DNA from: Takakia lepidozioides
Taxonomy: Eukaryota > Streptophyta > Takakiopsida > Takakiales > Takakiaceae
Length of the DNA stretch: 64,000 nucleotides
Assembly: GCA_030704615.1 (NCBI GenBank)
Contig: CM060733.1
Coordinates: forward strand, 66,154,001-66,218,000
Direction: 5' to 3'
The stretch's first letter is position 1. Every line of letters starts with the position of its first letter. Both the position numbers and the translations under genes were made by a program. Of the stretch, positions 31,371-42,010 are shown piece after piece. Below the pieces are notes generated by a model, which worked only from the letters and a program-made list of their open reading frames with translations, was not told the origin of the DNA and did not search any database.

Positions 31371-31830
31371 GGCTGAAATAGGTCAAAGAAGAAGATGCCC
31401 TCACCACATTGTCCTTGAGCTTGTGTCATGACTTGACCGACCATCAACCTAAAAGGACCTCTTGTGTGTGTTGCTTGTGTCTGTAGTCAGGTAATGTTGG
31501 ATTGGTCTGTGAGATCAAACCACCACGGTGCAGCTGAGTAGGCAGAGATTGAAAACACGGCCTGCTAAGACCAAGCTAACTCTTCCAAGAACGGCGAGCT
31601 CGCAAGAATGTTGCGAGCTTCTCCTCGTCTCATCTCCTCTTCCTCTCCTCCCACTTGCTCAACGCCTCCATCCCACGCCCCTGCATATCCTGCGATCATT
31701 GCGTTCCATCCCTTGGCTACATGGTGTGGCGCAGGAGTAAAAAAAAATGCCAAGTCCCAGCCCTCCTCTGTGTTCACGATTACCCTAATGGGCAACCTTA
31801 TTAGCAACTTTTTGACTTTTTAATCTAATG
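31371..31830 (-). pseudogene. OSB first-exon remnant and leader-like region
   Basis: 31,350-31,570 matches the 10,080-10,320 module (AGAGGGCAAAACAGGCTGAA; the GTCAGGTAATG and GGTGCAGCTGAG phrases). 31,600-31,830 is CT-rich and ends with CCTAATGGGCAAC, like the leader at 11,000-11,280. It marks the upstream edge of the captured PPR/OSB block. Confidence 0.4.
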
Positions 31831-31888
31831 CACTTTGATTCATTCTCGGTCAGAGGCTAAAATCCTGCTAAACTTACAATGATTCCAC

Positions 31889-32093
31889 TCACTCGTATTC
31901 TGGGTTCTCCTCAGCATCAATGTCCACCGTCTCTTCCTCCGAGTCCGAGGAATCCTCCGAGGAGTCAGTGCTGCGATGGCAGCTTTTGGCGATAGTTGTT
32001 GAAGCCCTTCCAGATGGGATCCCCACACGGATGTGTCCTCCTCGTAGGCAAAGACGTGCCGGTCGGAAAACCGGCCAGCCCACATTGAGGCAC
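31889..32093 (-). pseudogene. Last exon of the B companion gene, methyltransferase-like C-terminus
   Basis: It begins after a CACAG acceptor (32,094-32,098) in the same phase as the last exon of copy A and reads ASMWAGRFSDRHVFAYEEDT then SVWGSHLEGL, parallel to A's ASFHACKYAGRHFFGMEGDE then LYSQVIAPL. The acidic tail (SSEDSSDSEEETVDI ... NPEYE stop) is in the neighbouring frame, so a frameshift lies near 31,975. The conserved Gly-Arg-His and following acidic residue correspond to the strand after motif I in N6/N4 amino-methyltransferases. The middle exons known from A and C are absent between here and 33,560. Confidence 0.5.
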
Positions 32094-32245
32094 CTGTGAT
32101 AATGGCATCCACTCATTATGCACAAATGGCCCTTCAGAAATGGAGAATCTGAACATAATGAAAATTCACAAAACAACATAGTATTAAAATCTGCAATCAA
32201 TGTTCCACAGATGAGAGCCTTCTGGATCATTTTTCCTTCACGTGA

Positions 32246-32770
32246 ATGTTAGATTGTGGTTCTCATTGGTCTGGGGAAGTGATTATTATGTGCAGGATTC
32301 CAAGATCTGCGTCGAAATCAGTGGCGCCTACATTTCTTGCCAGGGAGAATGTCCCGTTCTTTGTGAGGTCGGACTTCATGAAGAGCCCAGTGAAGGACTA
32401 CTCCCTTCCTAGTTATGCAGCTAAGCTTGCAAAGACAACGATTAGACGATGTGAGAATCCCAGTAAAGTAGAGCTGATTTTGGAGAGGGCTAGGGAGGAC
32501 AGAAGGAAGCGGAGAGAGTTGGCTGCAGCTGAGACAGGTAGACGCATCCGGAAGTATATATGTGATTCCGCGGAAGAGAGCGAAGCAGACAAGGAGGACG
32601 ACGACCCAACGGAGGTGAGATGATCAGTTCCACAAGGGGAAGATGGGATTTTTGAAAGCCTAGCCAACGACCAGTCCGCTGGACATAAGAAAGAAGATGA
32701 GGGGGTGGAAGGGGAGCACGACAGTCTAGGACAGGATGAGGATAGTGATGATGATTTCCAAGATGGGTAG
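32246..32770 (+). CDS. Charged hypothetical protein with an internal TGA
   Basis: An open frame (32,246-32,623) with SDFMKSPVKDYSLPSYAAKL and a basic helix-like stretch ELILERAREDRRKRRELAAA is followed, after TGA at 32,621-32,623, by 48 more codons in the same frame ending in the acidic SLGQDEDSDDDFQDG and a TAG at 32,768-32,770. CGA to TGA would explain the internal stop. A DNA- or chromatin-binding role would suit the basic helix and acidic tail, but that is a guess. It lies on the opposite strand to the B companion gene, where that gene's missing middle exons should be. Confidence 0.4.
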
Positions 32771-32901
32771 AATTTTAAATAACACTTTGTACATTTTAAT
32801 TCTCTTCCTGAATATATAAAGGTATTTCTTTGCAGTTGAGGTCCCCTCTCCACTGTGCTTCAAAATGACACCATCTCTGAAACCACCTCCTTTTCAAAAC
32901 C

Positions 32902-33521
32902 GGAAATGCGGTGCCGCATTTCCATGTCGGAATGGAAAAACGGAAATGTGGCAACGGTAAATACATCGTTTTGGAAATGCGGCACCGCATTTCCATAAGC
33001 CGGACACCAACAATTTTCCATTTCCTGTTTTGGACATCCCAAATCGCAGGGCCGAACGGAAATGCGGTGCCGCATTTCAATTTTGTACATGGAAGTTTGT
33101 CCATTTCCTGCCCCTTGCCCGGAAATGCGGCACCGCATTCCATTGTGCTGGACGGAAATGCGGTGCCGCATTCCTATGTCGAATACAAAATTTCTATGTC
33201 GGATATGGACATGTGGTGCCACATTTGAAGGTCGAATATGGAAATGCGATGCCGCATTTCCAATTCGAAGTTGGAAATGCCATGTCAACAAAGGCATTTC
33301 CGTTGTGGAGACTGGAATGCGGCGCCGCATTTCCGTTGCGACCAGCACAGCGGAGTTGAAGCTGCCGGACAACTCCAGTTTTCCTCACCCTGTACAACAT
33401 ATGTGCCATATGGGTATGCACATACGCATTTTCAGTGACCCTGCAAGGCCCACTCTCCAATTCAGTCCACTGAAGGGTAGAAACAAAAGTGATTGGAAAA
33501 AGGAATGCGGCACCGCATTTC
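32902..33521. repeat. Array of B-family palindromes, GGAAATGCGG/CCGCATTTCC
   Basis: At least eight copies of a 20-22 bp palindrome: 32,902-32,923, 32,973-32,994, 33,058-33,078, 33,121-33,141, 33,154-33,174, 33,240-33,262, 33,313-33,334 and 33,502-33,521, plus diverged forms at 32,942 and 33,211. The centre varies as GTGC, GCAC or GCGC, which keeps the symmetry. Spacing is irregular (30-170 bp) and the spacers are not obviously related, unlike the A array. Confidence 0.9.
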
Positions 33522-33559
33522 GGATCTGCATGGGAGGGGATGAGAATCTTATGAGTTTA

Positions 33560-34558
33560 GGTCCGCCATAGCATTCTTGAGCAGGGAGGAGTCTGCCGCC
33601 ATCACCTTGAGGATGACACACTCCACCATGTAATGCCAGCCAATTTGTTTAGCATGGTTTTGCTTGATTTACTCCCACCAGGCAAGAAGTTGGGTATTCA
33701 TGTCCCACACAAAAAACATTTTGCCCGACATATGGCCAAAGTCTGGATCACCCTTCAACATTGTCTCGAATTCGTCGTTGCGAGTGTGCCAGTGGCGATC
33801 CCATACTGACAATTCTTCCGCTGTGGGCCCACAAGTTTCGCCGTCCTCATTCTCAATGGAAATGTAGAAGGCGGGAGAACCTAGACGATACCCTTCTCGA
33901 AATGCGCCTCCGCTGAGAGATTGATGACATCGGTCGCTTACGTTCCCTTGCCTGCAGCAGAGACGCCGCCAACATCACCTGTCTCAAAATCATGCAGGAA
34001 CTGGGCTTCAGCTCGTGGAACCGGTTTTGCGGGAGACTGCTCCGCCCTCCCTCTGATTGCCTTCTGCTTCTAATCTTTGCAGGTGAAGGTGTCTGCTGCA
34101 TCTGAATCTGCACTGCCCCCTTCTGCTTCATTCTCTTGGGGGGGGGGGGGGGGAACGGCTTGGTCCGATTCGGAAATCTCTTCAAGCACGGGCTTCTTCT
34201 TCTTGCTCTTTGCTGGAGAAGGGGACGACCCCTGCTGGCGATTGTCCATGAGCTTCAACCGTGCGTCTTTGTCTTGTGCTTTCAACTTCAAAGCCTTGTC
34301 TTTCCAAACTGCGTCCTTGAAACGCACAGGGCTAGGCCCGGCATGAAGACCCATGCTCGTCGATCGGTTGGGTGTGCGTGCTGCAGCTACCTCCACGGTT
34401 TGTTCCTGCGGCTCTTTGGATGCTTGGATCCCTCCACCACCTCCACCTTTGGAGTTAGGCATGCAAACATCTTCTACATTCAAGTGTCCTAACATATAGT
34501 CTAACAATTGCACAAAAAAGAGGAGGGAGGGTTTCGGTGCTCGATCAGCTGCGCGCAT
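33560..34558 (-). pseudogene. Companion gene of element B, N-terminal part with FVWD motif
   Basis: The frame 34,070-34,558 gives a charged N-terminus: Gly run, RFKDAVWKDKALKLKAQDK, KKKKPVLEEISESD, and a Pro run from a 16-G tract. After frame changes around 33,900-34,070 the conserved block reads AFYISIENEDGETCG, then MSGKMFFVWDMNTQLLAWWE, then an in-frame TAA at 33,669-33,671, then IGWHYMVECVILK and AMADLN. It aligns with copy A (YVSVTDIQG, MGKMFFVWDGNHRLVAWMEY, AMHDVN). It is head-to-head with the B transposase, as in element A. It is broken and cannot encode a full protein as read. Confidence 0.6.
34138..34153 (+). repeat. G16 homopolymer
   Basis: A run of 16 G on the + strand encodes the Pro run of the B companion protein on the - strand. 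It can form a G-quadruplex and is prone to slippage, a possible cause of the nearby frame changes. Confidence 0.8.
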
Positions 34559-34787
34559 CCCGATAGCACAGAGCTCTCACTGGAGGCTGCGTTGCCTGCT
34601 ACTGCGTGATGACCATCTCCTCCTGAAGACGCATCTGCTTCTTCCCCTTCGGCATTGGCCTGGGTCCGAAGTACAACTTGTGGAGCTTGCGACGACGTCT
34701 CTTCTCCGGTGCAGGAAATTCCTCCATCTCAGGTTGGAGCATAAGAAAAACAGAGACACGCAGATGGAAAGGGCGCGAGAGGGGTGA
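34559..34787. promoter_or_regulatory. Putative bidirectional promoter of element B
   Basis: 229 bp separate the companion gene start (-) and the transposase ATG at 34,788 (+). No B-family palindrome lies in the gap. No clear TATA box was identified. Confidence 0.4.
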
Positions 34788-37787
34788 ATGAGCAACCACG
34801 AAAAAACTACATCAAACGGCGGGGATGCACCGCTTGGGTTTGATAGGTATCTGCCTCCCAAAGTCGATGGTAATGTGATCTTCGAGTTTCCACCTGTTAC
34901 TTCGTCAAACAAAGCCTTAGGGATGTTAACAGACATGGATCGAAAGCATGACAGACACCCCTGGTGTGTGACGAAGATCAGTAGCACGAAAATTGCTGAT
35001 GGTGTTCGTGTACGATACGTCCTCTGTGCGGGGAAGCTGAGGTGCCTCAATCCCGCCTGCTTCCACTTTCTCTCCAAAGGAGGGCGGAGGAACGAGACGG
35101 ATTGGACTAGCAAAACCCATCATCCATTCATTGTCTCCAGCCAGGCTCCAACGGGTACTTTCAAGTGTGCACATTGCAAAGAACCACCAACATGCATGTC
35201 CATGTGCAGAGCCAAGCAATATTATGTCATTCATTTGCTCCCAGACTTGACTAGAGCTTGCATACACGATGGGGCCCACTGCCACCCCTTGGCGAGAGGC
35301 AAGATGCGGGAGGCTGTGCAGGAAGCACATGACATCATAAAAGAGGAGGTGAAATTGAGCCCCGGAGCTAGACCAAAGCAGATTCAGCTGAAGGCACTAC
35401 TCAAGATTGCTCTTGGGAAAATTATGTCTAAAGGAAAGGACCGAGTGCCCTTGAACGAAGAGGAGATGCTTGACCTGTTGGAGTCCGTCTCGCACGTTTG
35501 TAGTCCAAATGTGCGGAATCACCTCGTATCTTGCAAGTAGGAGTTCGGCCGGGGGTCGGACATGCACTCAATCCTGGAGGTGAAACAAAGAACTGGATAT
35601 GACTACATCGGGTTTCTAGGGCAAGGCAGCGAATCCGATCATTGTTACATTTTTAAAATGTCAACGTGTGGGCCTGGGAGTGGAGTCGACTTGGTCACTC
35701 GAATGACAACTGGGAACTTGTCGAATGCTTGGGTGATATTTGACCACATCAAGCGAATTACAAACCATCAATGGGTGATCATGGGTGCGCATGTTTATGA
35801 CTATCACTCCAAGAGGCTCATGACGATTGCAATTTGCGAGATGAAAGGGGAGGACACACAGTTGGAGATAAATCTGTGGGAGGGCATAAACGAGCAGATG
35901 GCAAGGGCGGGATTGGCGGGTTTGCCAAAGCCCAATTTCAAGGGATTCATGGCAGACAATGCTCAGGCCAATTGGGCAGCGGTGTGGCGTGTGTATGGTG
36001 AGGACCCCAATGTTCCAATGGAGGGGAAAGAGAGATCCTGTGGATTCCATTGGATGCAGAGTCTATCTCACTACACTACAAAATTTGTTGCCAGCTCATT
36101 CCAAGCTAAACATCGTGTCCTTTGTACGGCGTGGAAGGATGCACCCACATTTGATGACGTGGAGGTTAAATTTGCTATCATCAAGGCTTGGTGGAATACG
36201 TCAGGTGCACTGGAGACAACCAATCTGGGAGCCTTGTACAGCTGGTTGGGGTGGTGGCATTACCAGTATGGACAGTTCGGACAGTACATGCGGGAGGTAT
36301 GATGCGAGTCTTTTGCTGCAATTGTCCTTCTATTACAGACTTTTCCATTTTTCCCTCACCATTGTTTCTGTCCTTATAGGAGCGGTGCCTGGATTCAGAC
36401 ACGGACATGCCAAACACGAATATGGCAGAATCAGTCCACTCCTCCTAGCGAGTGTCTTCTGCCACACATCTGGTGGACGTAGTGACAGCCACAACGGAGG
36501 ACATCGACAGAGCAATCATGCAGCAAGCCAGGTACTACAAGTTCCTGAGCGGGAAACAATGGGGCTTTGGGCCGGATAGGGAAGAATTGTTGGTACAAAC
36601 AACTTCGAGGTCGAAGAATCCACTGAAATGGGCAACAGCATTGCAAGAGAAGACCAAAGGGACGCCTCTGCACCGTAGAGGTGAACACCTAGAGGGGGAC
36701 GTCCGTACTCGCCCTGTGAGGTGGAGGATTGAAGAGGAACCCGGGTGCGAAGAGGATTCCTGGAGATCCGACAGGAACATTCGGACAACACCTCGAGGTC
36801 CCGTAATGTTGCCGCACAATCTGTCTTCCAGCAGTGGAAGCCCAAGAGTTTCCAGAACGCCATCGCCTTCAAGCGGGGATTCCGTGCGAGAAATTCCCAC
36901 CGCTCGCCTGCCCCAGATTCGGCCTGTTGTTATGCAGTATGGCCAACCCATTGTGGAGACGAGTGTGTTTGCATCATAGTAGAGAATTGCTCGCACAAGG
37001 CCAACGTTTTGAGGCAGGTGTTCCGCAATTTGAGTGAATACACGACAACATTGTTTAGAGAATGAAGAATCCAGATGGGGTTGTCCCTGCTCCTACTTTT
37101 ACAGGAAGATTTGTCCATGCAAAGTTTTCGGAGACGACAACTACCTAGTTCACTTGTGTGTATGGAAAGCCCAAGTATGGCATACAAACAATGCCAGAGG
37201 CTCCCCCAGTATGGCCGGTGGAACCAGGATACGATCTGAGTCAGGTTGAGGTTGACGCCCACACTGCCGCAGGATTTCGGATGGTGCAGCGCACTGACGT
37301 CCCCAGACAACCATTTCCGCTTCCACAGCCTCCACCACCAACCCCTATGAGAGGAAGAACAATCGGACACAACAACTCTAAGCATCCTACACACCGTTAG
37401 TAGGGAAACCGAAGCTCTAGGCGACGACCTCCCTCAAAAGTGAACAAGACAAGGATGGGGAATGCACTTTGGATGAATTGTACAATCCAGAGCTCAACAG
37501 AAGTACCCCCACCAGGCTTCGGGCGTGTGTATCAAATGGCCACGACAGGCTCAGCTGTCCGCAATGAGATGTACACCATCACCATTTCAGAATTACCCAC
37601 CTGCAATTGCACCGACTTCCAGATCATGGCGAACAAGGGGGCATCATACTGCCCTTGCAAGCATCTGTACTACGTGTATCTAAAGAGACTCCGGTGTAAT
37701 TCCACAACTCATCACTTCATACATGCACCAGGGTTGAGCCCCCAAGAGGTGTACGCTCTTCTGAATATGGATCCAAGGGACCAGTGA
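34788..37787 (+). pseudogene. Mutator-like transposase of element B with SWIM zinc finger
   Basis: Exon 1 (34,788-36,296) and exon 2 (from 36,380) flank a GT-AG intron, phase 0, at the same position as in copy A. Features in order: Cys cluster CAGKLRCLNPAC and CAHCKEPPTCMSMC; ACIHDGAHCH; SNAWVIFDHIKRI (Asp); FMADNAQANW with the second Asp; RSCGFHWMQSLSHYTTKFVA; AIIKAWWNTSG; a Ser/Pro-rich linker; APPVWPVEPGYDLSQ; SWIM finger CNCTDF ... CPCKH at 37,605-37,662. Stops at 35,538-35,540 (TAG) and 36,446-36,448 (TAG where copy A has Trp) interrupt it. Exons after 36,979 are approximate. Divergence from A is large at DNA level, with clear protein similarity throughout, so the two are members of different subfamilies rather than a recent duplication. 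Confidence 0.8.
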
Positions 37788-38051
37788 ACTTGGCTTGCAG
37801 GCCACAAGACAATGTTATGCCCATCATTTTCGGAGTTTCAGTTATAGTAGAACTGTACTGCTGCAAGTACCTCTGACTTTGGCAACAGACAGGTTCGACT
37901 TATGTCTTGCCTACCAGTAACCTATTTTGCTCGAACTAAGATAATACTATGCCATTAACTTCTGTTTCCACGTGCTTGTATTTTTGTTTTTTGGGGGGTT
38001 CTTGTTTTTTTGCTTTCCCAAACATTGCTTTCCTCATTCGACCCCCGGCAA

Positions 38052-38214
38052 GGAAATGCGGCGCCGCATTTCCAATTAACGTCGTAGGTACTGGTAGTTG
38101 CGGCCTTCGTCATAGTAAGATACTTGCACCGAGTCTTCAGGGCACCGACCGTCGCCAACACCGAACCCCTCAAAAATCTCGCACGTGCGACCCGGAATGC
38201 AGCGCCGCATTTCC
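38052..38214. repeat. Right-side B-family palindromes
   Basis: Copies lie at 38,052-38,073 (GGAAATGCGGCGCCGCATTT plus CC) and 38,193-38,214 (one mismatch). A half copy, CCGCATTTCC, occurs at about 38,559. With the array at 32,902-33,521 they bracket the B transposase. Confidence 0.88.
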
Positions 38215-39079
38215 CAGTTGAGTCGCAAACGTTTCCCGCCGAACGCAGGAAGAAGAAAGAATTTTGAAGCACTGCAGATTGTTTTGTTGCATGGGGATCA
38301 TACAATCGCGGCAGAAGGGTCAACTTCATTCCAATGTTAGGGCATATAAAACTGCGGAATACTCTATACAGGCCAGTATGCGGCGTCCTTTTGCTGTGGT
38401 ATACTGGATTTGTCGTTGCACGGTCAGTCATTTCCATGAGCAGATCTAAAAAACCATGAGCGGAATTGCTACTAACGACATATCTTCGCCGCATTACAGG
38501 ATCTGGAACTTCCAAAAATGGCAATGTCAAACTATTATTTTAATACTTTTTTAATCTGCCGCATTTCCAAATTTGGAGGAGTCCGCTCATGAAAACCGCG
38601 TGTCTTAGACTTTGGCTCACCGCTCATGCGGCTCATTGGTCATGGTTTCTGCTCATGAAATAGTAAACCTCCCCCTGATCCACCCCCCCACTGCCCCACC
38701 CTCACACCCTCCCCATTTTTACACCTCAGCACTCTTCCAAATTGTACCACTTCTGATAATATTCCAACATCCTATGCCCCCGGTACTGACTCTTACCACT
38801 CTTCTACAGGCACAATGCACAACCCACTTCAATTCTGCACATGCGTTCTACGCATGGACCTCAGATCGACCAAAGGTACGAACCCACATTTTTACTCTAC
38901 TGGCCCCCTGTCTTTTAGACCAATCTCCACTACTCTTATATCCACTCAGCACACACCACACTGTAGTGTGAATGCAGGGGAGTGACATTGAAATTTTTGT
39001 TGTTACTTGTTCAGATTCTGCATTTCTACAAGACAGGGGCTCTGATACTAGTGGGAAGGAAGTTGAGCTATCCTTGTGA
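38215..39079. other. No supported gene
   Basis: Short frames only. A stretch at 38,990-39,070 after a TTCAG acceptor-like site reads ILHFYKTGALILVGRK and may be another transposon exon remnant. The right end of element B should be in this interval, but no terminal repeat was found. Confidence 0.3.
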
Positions 39080-39420
39080 GTTTATTTCATCCATTGAATG
39101 GACAGATTTTATCCCTGATTTATCATCCCAACGATGGCGGAGTTCATCCATACTTGCCAGGTTCTTTCAAGAGTTGAGAAAAGGATTTTCGCCTGGATGG
39201 AAGTAGATAAGCTATGAAACAATGGATTTTCATCCGGCGGATGAATGAAATTCATCCATGTTCTAGGAACATCATGGGAACATTGGGGAATGCTCGGCCA
39301 GGACATAGCCTTAGTACCTGTGATTTTTCATCCATAAGATGAACGTGGTTCATCCATTATTTATCATCCATGAGGATGAACGTATGGTCAGGTGTGTTTT
39401 TCATCTTCATCTATGCGCGA
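39080..39420. repeat. Cluster of GATGAA/TTCATC hairpin motifs
   Basis: Inverted motifs such as TTCATCCGGCGGATGAATGAA followed by TTCATCC at 39,220-39,260, TTCATCCATAAGATGAA at 39,328-39,344 and ATCCATGAGGATGAAC at 39,366-39,381. It is the same family as at 60-460 and 44,585-45,130. Confidence 0.65.
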
Positions 39421-41395
39421 TGGCCGGGAATGCCCTACGGGATGCTATGCGCAGAAGAAGAACGAGTAGAAGAGGGTGTAGCAGGGAAAACACTTGGTGG
39501 ATTCTGCTGAGGGGCTGTGGAATGAGGAAGGGTTGAGTGTAGAAGAGAACTGAGCGCGTTCTGCGACCTTGATTTGTCTTGATGAGGGGCTGTGGAAAGA
39601 GCAAGAGGTGGGAATAGCAAGGAACTTAGCGTATTCTGCTGCCTTGTAGTGTGCAGTTGTTCATCACGTCAAGCTCATCCTCCATGCAAGCTCATCCTCC
39701 AGCATTCAATGAAAAGACAAATGGCGGCACCGCAAGGCATGTGTGCAGCTGCCATACAGAGGGAGGCGGTGCCGCCATGGACGTTATGTTTGTCACTTGG
39801 CAATTAACTGAAAGATAAGCACGAGAAGGGAAGCAGCTCGGTCACATGTGCTGCGCCAGAAGGAGTGACTGCAGTTAAGCTTAGCGGTGGGTAAAGATCT
39901 AAGCTGTGGGTGAAGAATTGAACAGAAGAGAGGGCTTTGGGGTGTTGCTGCATTTTGTTATCAACCTGTAGTTATATCTTGAGATGGGTTTGATTAGCAG
40001 CAATGAAGGTAGGGGATGAGCAAGCATGTGGAGCAGCCTTGTAACTTGTGCACCTGCCAGAGGAGGGAGCAAGGCCATCAAGAATTGAAGGGATGACTAG
40101 AAGCTAGGGTTTGCAAGAGATCATGCTGCTGCTGCGAATGATGGACTGAGCAGGATTGTGAATAGTAGGTGATTGTGTTCGCTGTACCATCTCATAACTT
40201 TGCTTTAAAGGTGAATTGATTAGCATTAGGGCAGTAAGATGAAGTATAGATAGTAAAGCAGCTTGTCTGTCTGTGCTTCTGCTACAGAAGTAAGCGGTGC
40301 CATTAATGTTTATGAATTAACTAGGGCGGATGGTTTGTTGAGGGAAGCGCCATGACTTAATGACTCTGGCTACTGGAGAAACGCCGGAAGTAGCAGCAAG
40401 TGGCAGATACCAAGGCAGCTGCTGACGAGGATGTGAGAGCCAACGTGGGCAGGGAGCTCCACCGCCTGCTTCTAAGTAAAAATCAGCCATATGTCTGTGG
40501 GAGTGCTGATTGAGGGCAGATGTAGTTCACCCACAATGACAGAGTGTTTGATATTTATTTTGTTTTGCTCATTTGGCTTCAGCATTATGAATCTGCACAC
40601 AATGCGGCTCTGGGATTTTGATGGTTAAATGTACATGCAATCCAGTATAGTAGATGTGAACACTAATGAGGGTTAGCTGCAATTTCTTTGTAAGCAAAAA
40701 AAGGAAAGTGTGGATGGTTGGATACAAGGAGTAGGGCACATTGTCAAATCAGTATGCTTGCACACTGTAAGGCAATTAAATTCCAAGTTTAATTACTAGA
40801 GGTGGGATGGGGTTGCAAACTGACACTGATGTTGAGGTAAGAATTGATTCAAAGTGGACTTAGCCTGCGAACTTTGTTGGTTCAAAGCTAAAAGTGCAAA
40901 AGTGAGTTGTTGGGGGTGTGTAGATGCAAATTTATAGAAGCATTTGGAAACTGACTGACAAACTGGACTGCATCTGAAGGCAAACAGTGGGGAGGGTCTG
41001 TTTTGGGTGAGAGAAAGACTGATAAAGGAGTTGATTATATCTTGTGTGACCAAGGGTTAATTCCGAGACTGGATTCACTGGATACATGGCTGAATGTGTT
41101 TGCATTGCATGTAGATAGGCTGTTGGTTGGAAAGAGATGAACTAGGGGTTTTACAGAAGAAAGGAGATAGAAAATCTTTGGGAAAAGAAGGGGAGGGTTG
41201 CACAGTAAAATGGTTGATGAGGGGATGGTCAATGGAGAGACAAAGAGGAAAAACCATGAGCTATAGATGCCTCATCAGTCCTGCACATTTTGGTAGATCC
41301 CGGTTGCCATACAACTGTCAATGATTCAACAAAATGAGTTTGGTGCGTACTGACTAGGAGTGACACCCATAGGCTATCATTGACCCTGTCATACG
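39421..41395. other. Gene-free stretch
   Basis: No coding frame with convincing composition. The phrase GAGGGGCTGTGGAA occurs twice (about 39,508 and 39,584) within a roughly 75-bp diverged tandem repeat. Nothing else was recognised. Confidence 0.35.
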
Positions 41396-41420
41396 ATTGC
41401 TTGTATCACTAAACATTGAC

Positions 41421-41627
41421 AGGAGAGATATCAAGGGAAAGGTCTTCGGTTCAAATGTGGTCGTAGGCTCTGTGGAAGAAAAATGATGAGATATGGCTAA
41501 AACAAATTTCAAAGTACTTTTGGTCACTGGACAATGATTGGAGCCTCAACAGGAGAGATATCAAAAGAAAGGTTTCGGGTTCGAATCTGGTCGTAGGCTC
41601 TGTGGAAAAAAAATGATTAGGTATGGC
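41421..41627 (+). repeat. Dimeric tRNA-like (SINE-like) repeat
   Basis: Two copies 130 bp apart share AGGAGAGATATCAA, a B-box-like GGTTCAAATGTGG or GGTTCGAATCTGG, and the tail GTCGTAGGCTCTGTGGAA followed by an A run. A third, shorter tail (TAGGCTCTCTGGAAAAAAAA) follows at about 41,655. An internal polymerase III B box plus an A-rich 3' end suggests a tRNA-derived SINE. No A box was securely placed. Confidence 0.4.
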
Positions 41628-41639
41628 TTGCTTCATATA

Positions 41640-42010
41640 TTGATGCACTTGGACTTAGGCTCTCTGGAAAAAAAATTTGATTGGATAGGGGATTGCACTT
41701 GGACTTAGATGATATTGGACACTGGAGGTCGCACTTGGGCCTCTACATAGGAGAAGCACTTGGATACATAGGAGATTGCACTTGGGCCTAGATTTCAATT
41801 CTTCACACATGGGCCTTCACATAGGAGACGCACTTGGATACATAGGGGATTGCACTTGGACTTAGATGACACTAGACAGTTGGGCCAACGGCACGGACTA
41901 CCCTAGAGGTCGCACTTGGGCCTCGACATAGCAGATGCACTGGGATACATTAGAGATCTTGCACTTGGGCTTAGATGACATTGGATACTTGGGCCAACGG
42001 CACAGGCTAC
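41640..42010. repeat. Degenerate tandem repeat with CACTTGGGCCT/CACTTGGATACATAG
   Basis: The phrases GCACTTGG, GGGCCTAGATT, GGATACATAGGAGATTGCAC and TTGGGCCAACGGCAC recur three to five times in mixed order, with units of about 50-110 bp. Non-coding. Confidence 0.6.

Larger units (their letters stand above)
28402..31830 (+). mobile_element. Second, nested CACTA left end with PPR/OSB interior
   Basis: CACTAGAAGAGAAATCGGC begins at 28,402 and splits a module phrase (AAAAGGACC...TTGTGT) that is intact at 10,178 and 31,451. Its subterminal field to about 28,750 repeats TTTTTCCACGG and CCGTGGAAAA, a motif unlike those of the other CACTA ends. An AT-rich spacer (28,790-28,960) and the OSB/PPR interior that follow closely match 7,370 onward of the complete element. 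The right end is missing: sequence passes directly into the B companion gene near 31,830-31,890, so the right border is approximate. Confidence 0.6.
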
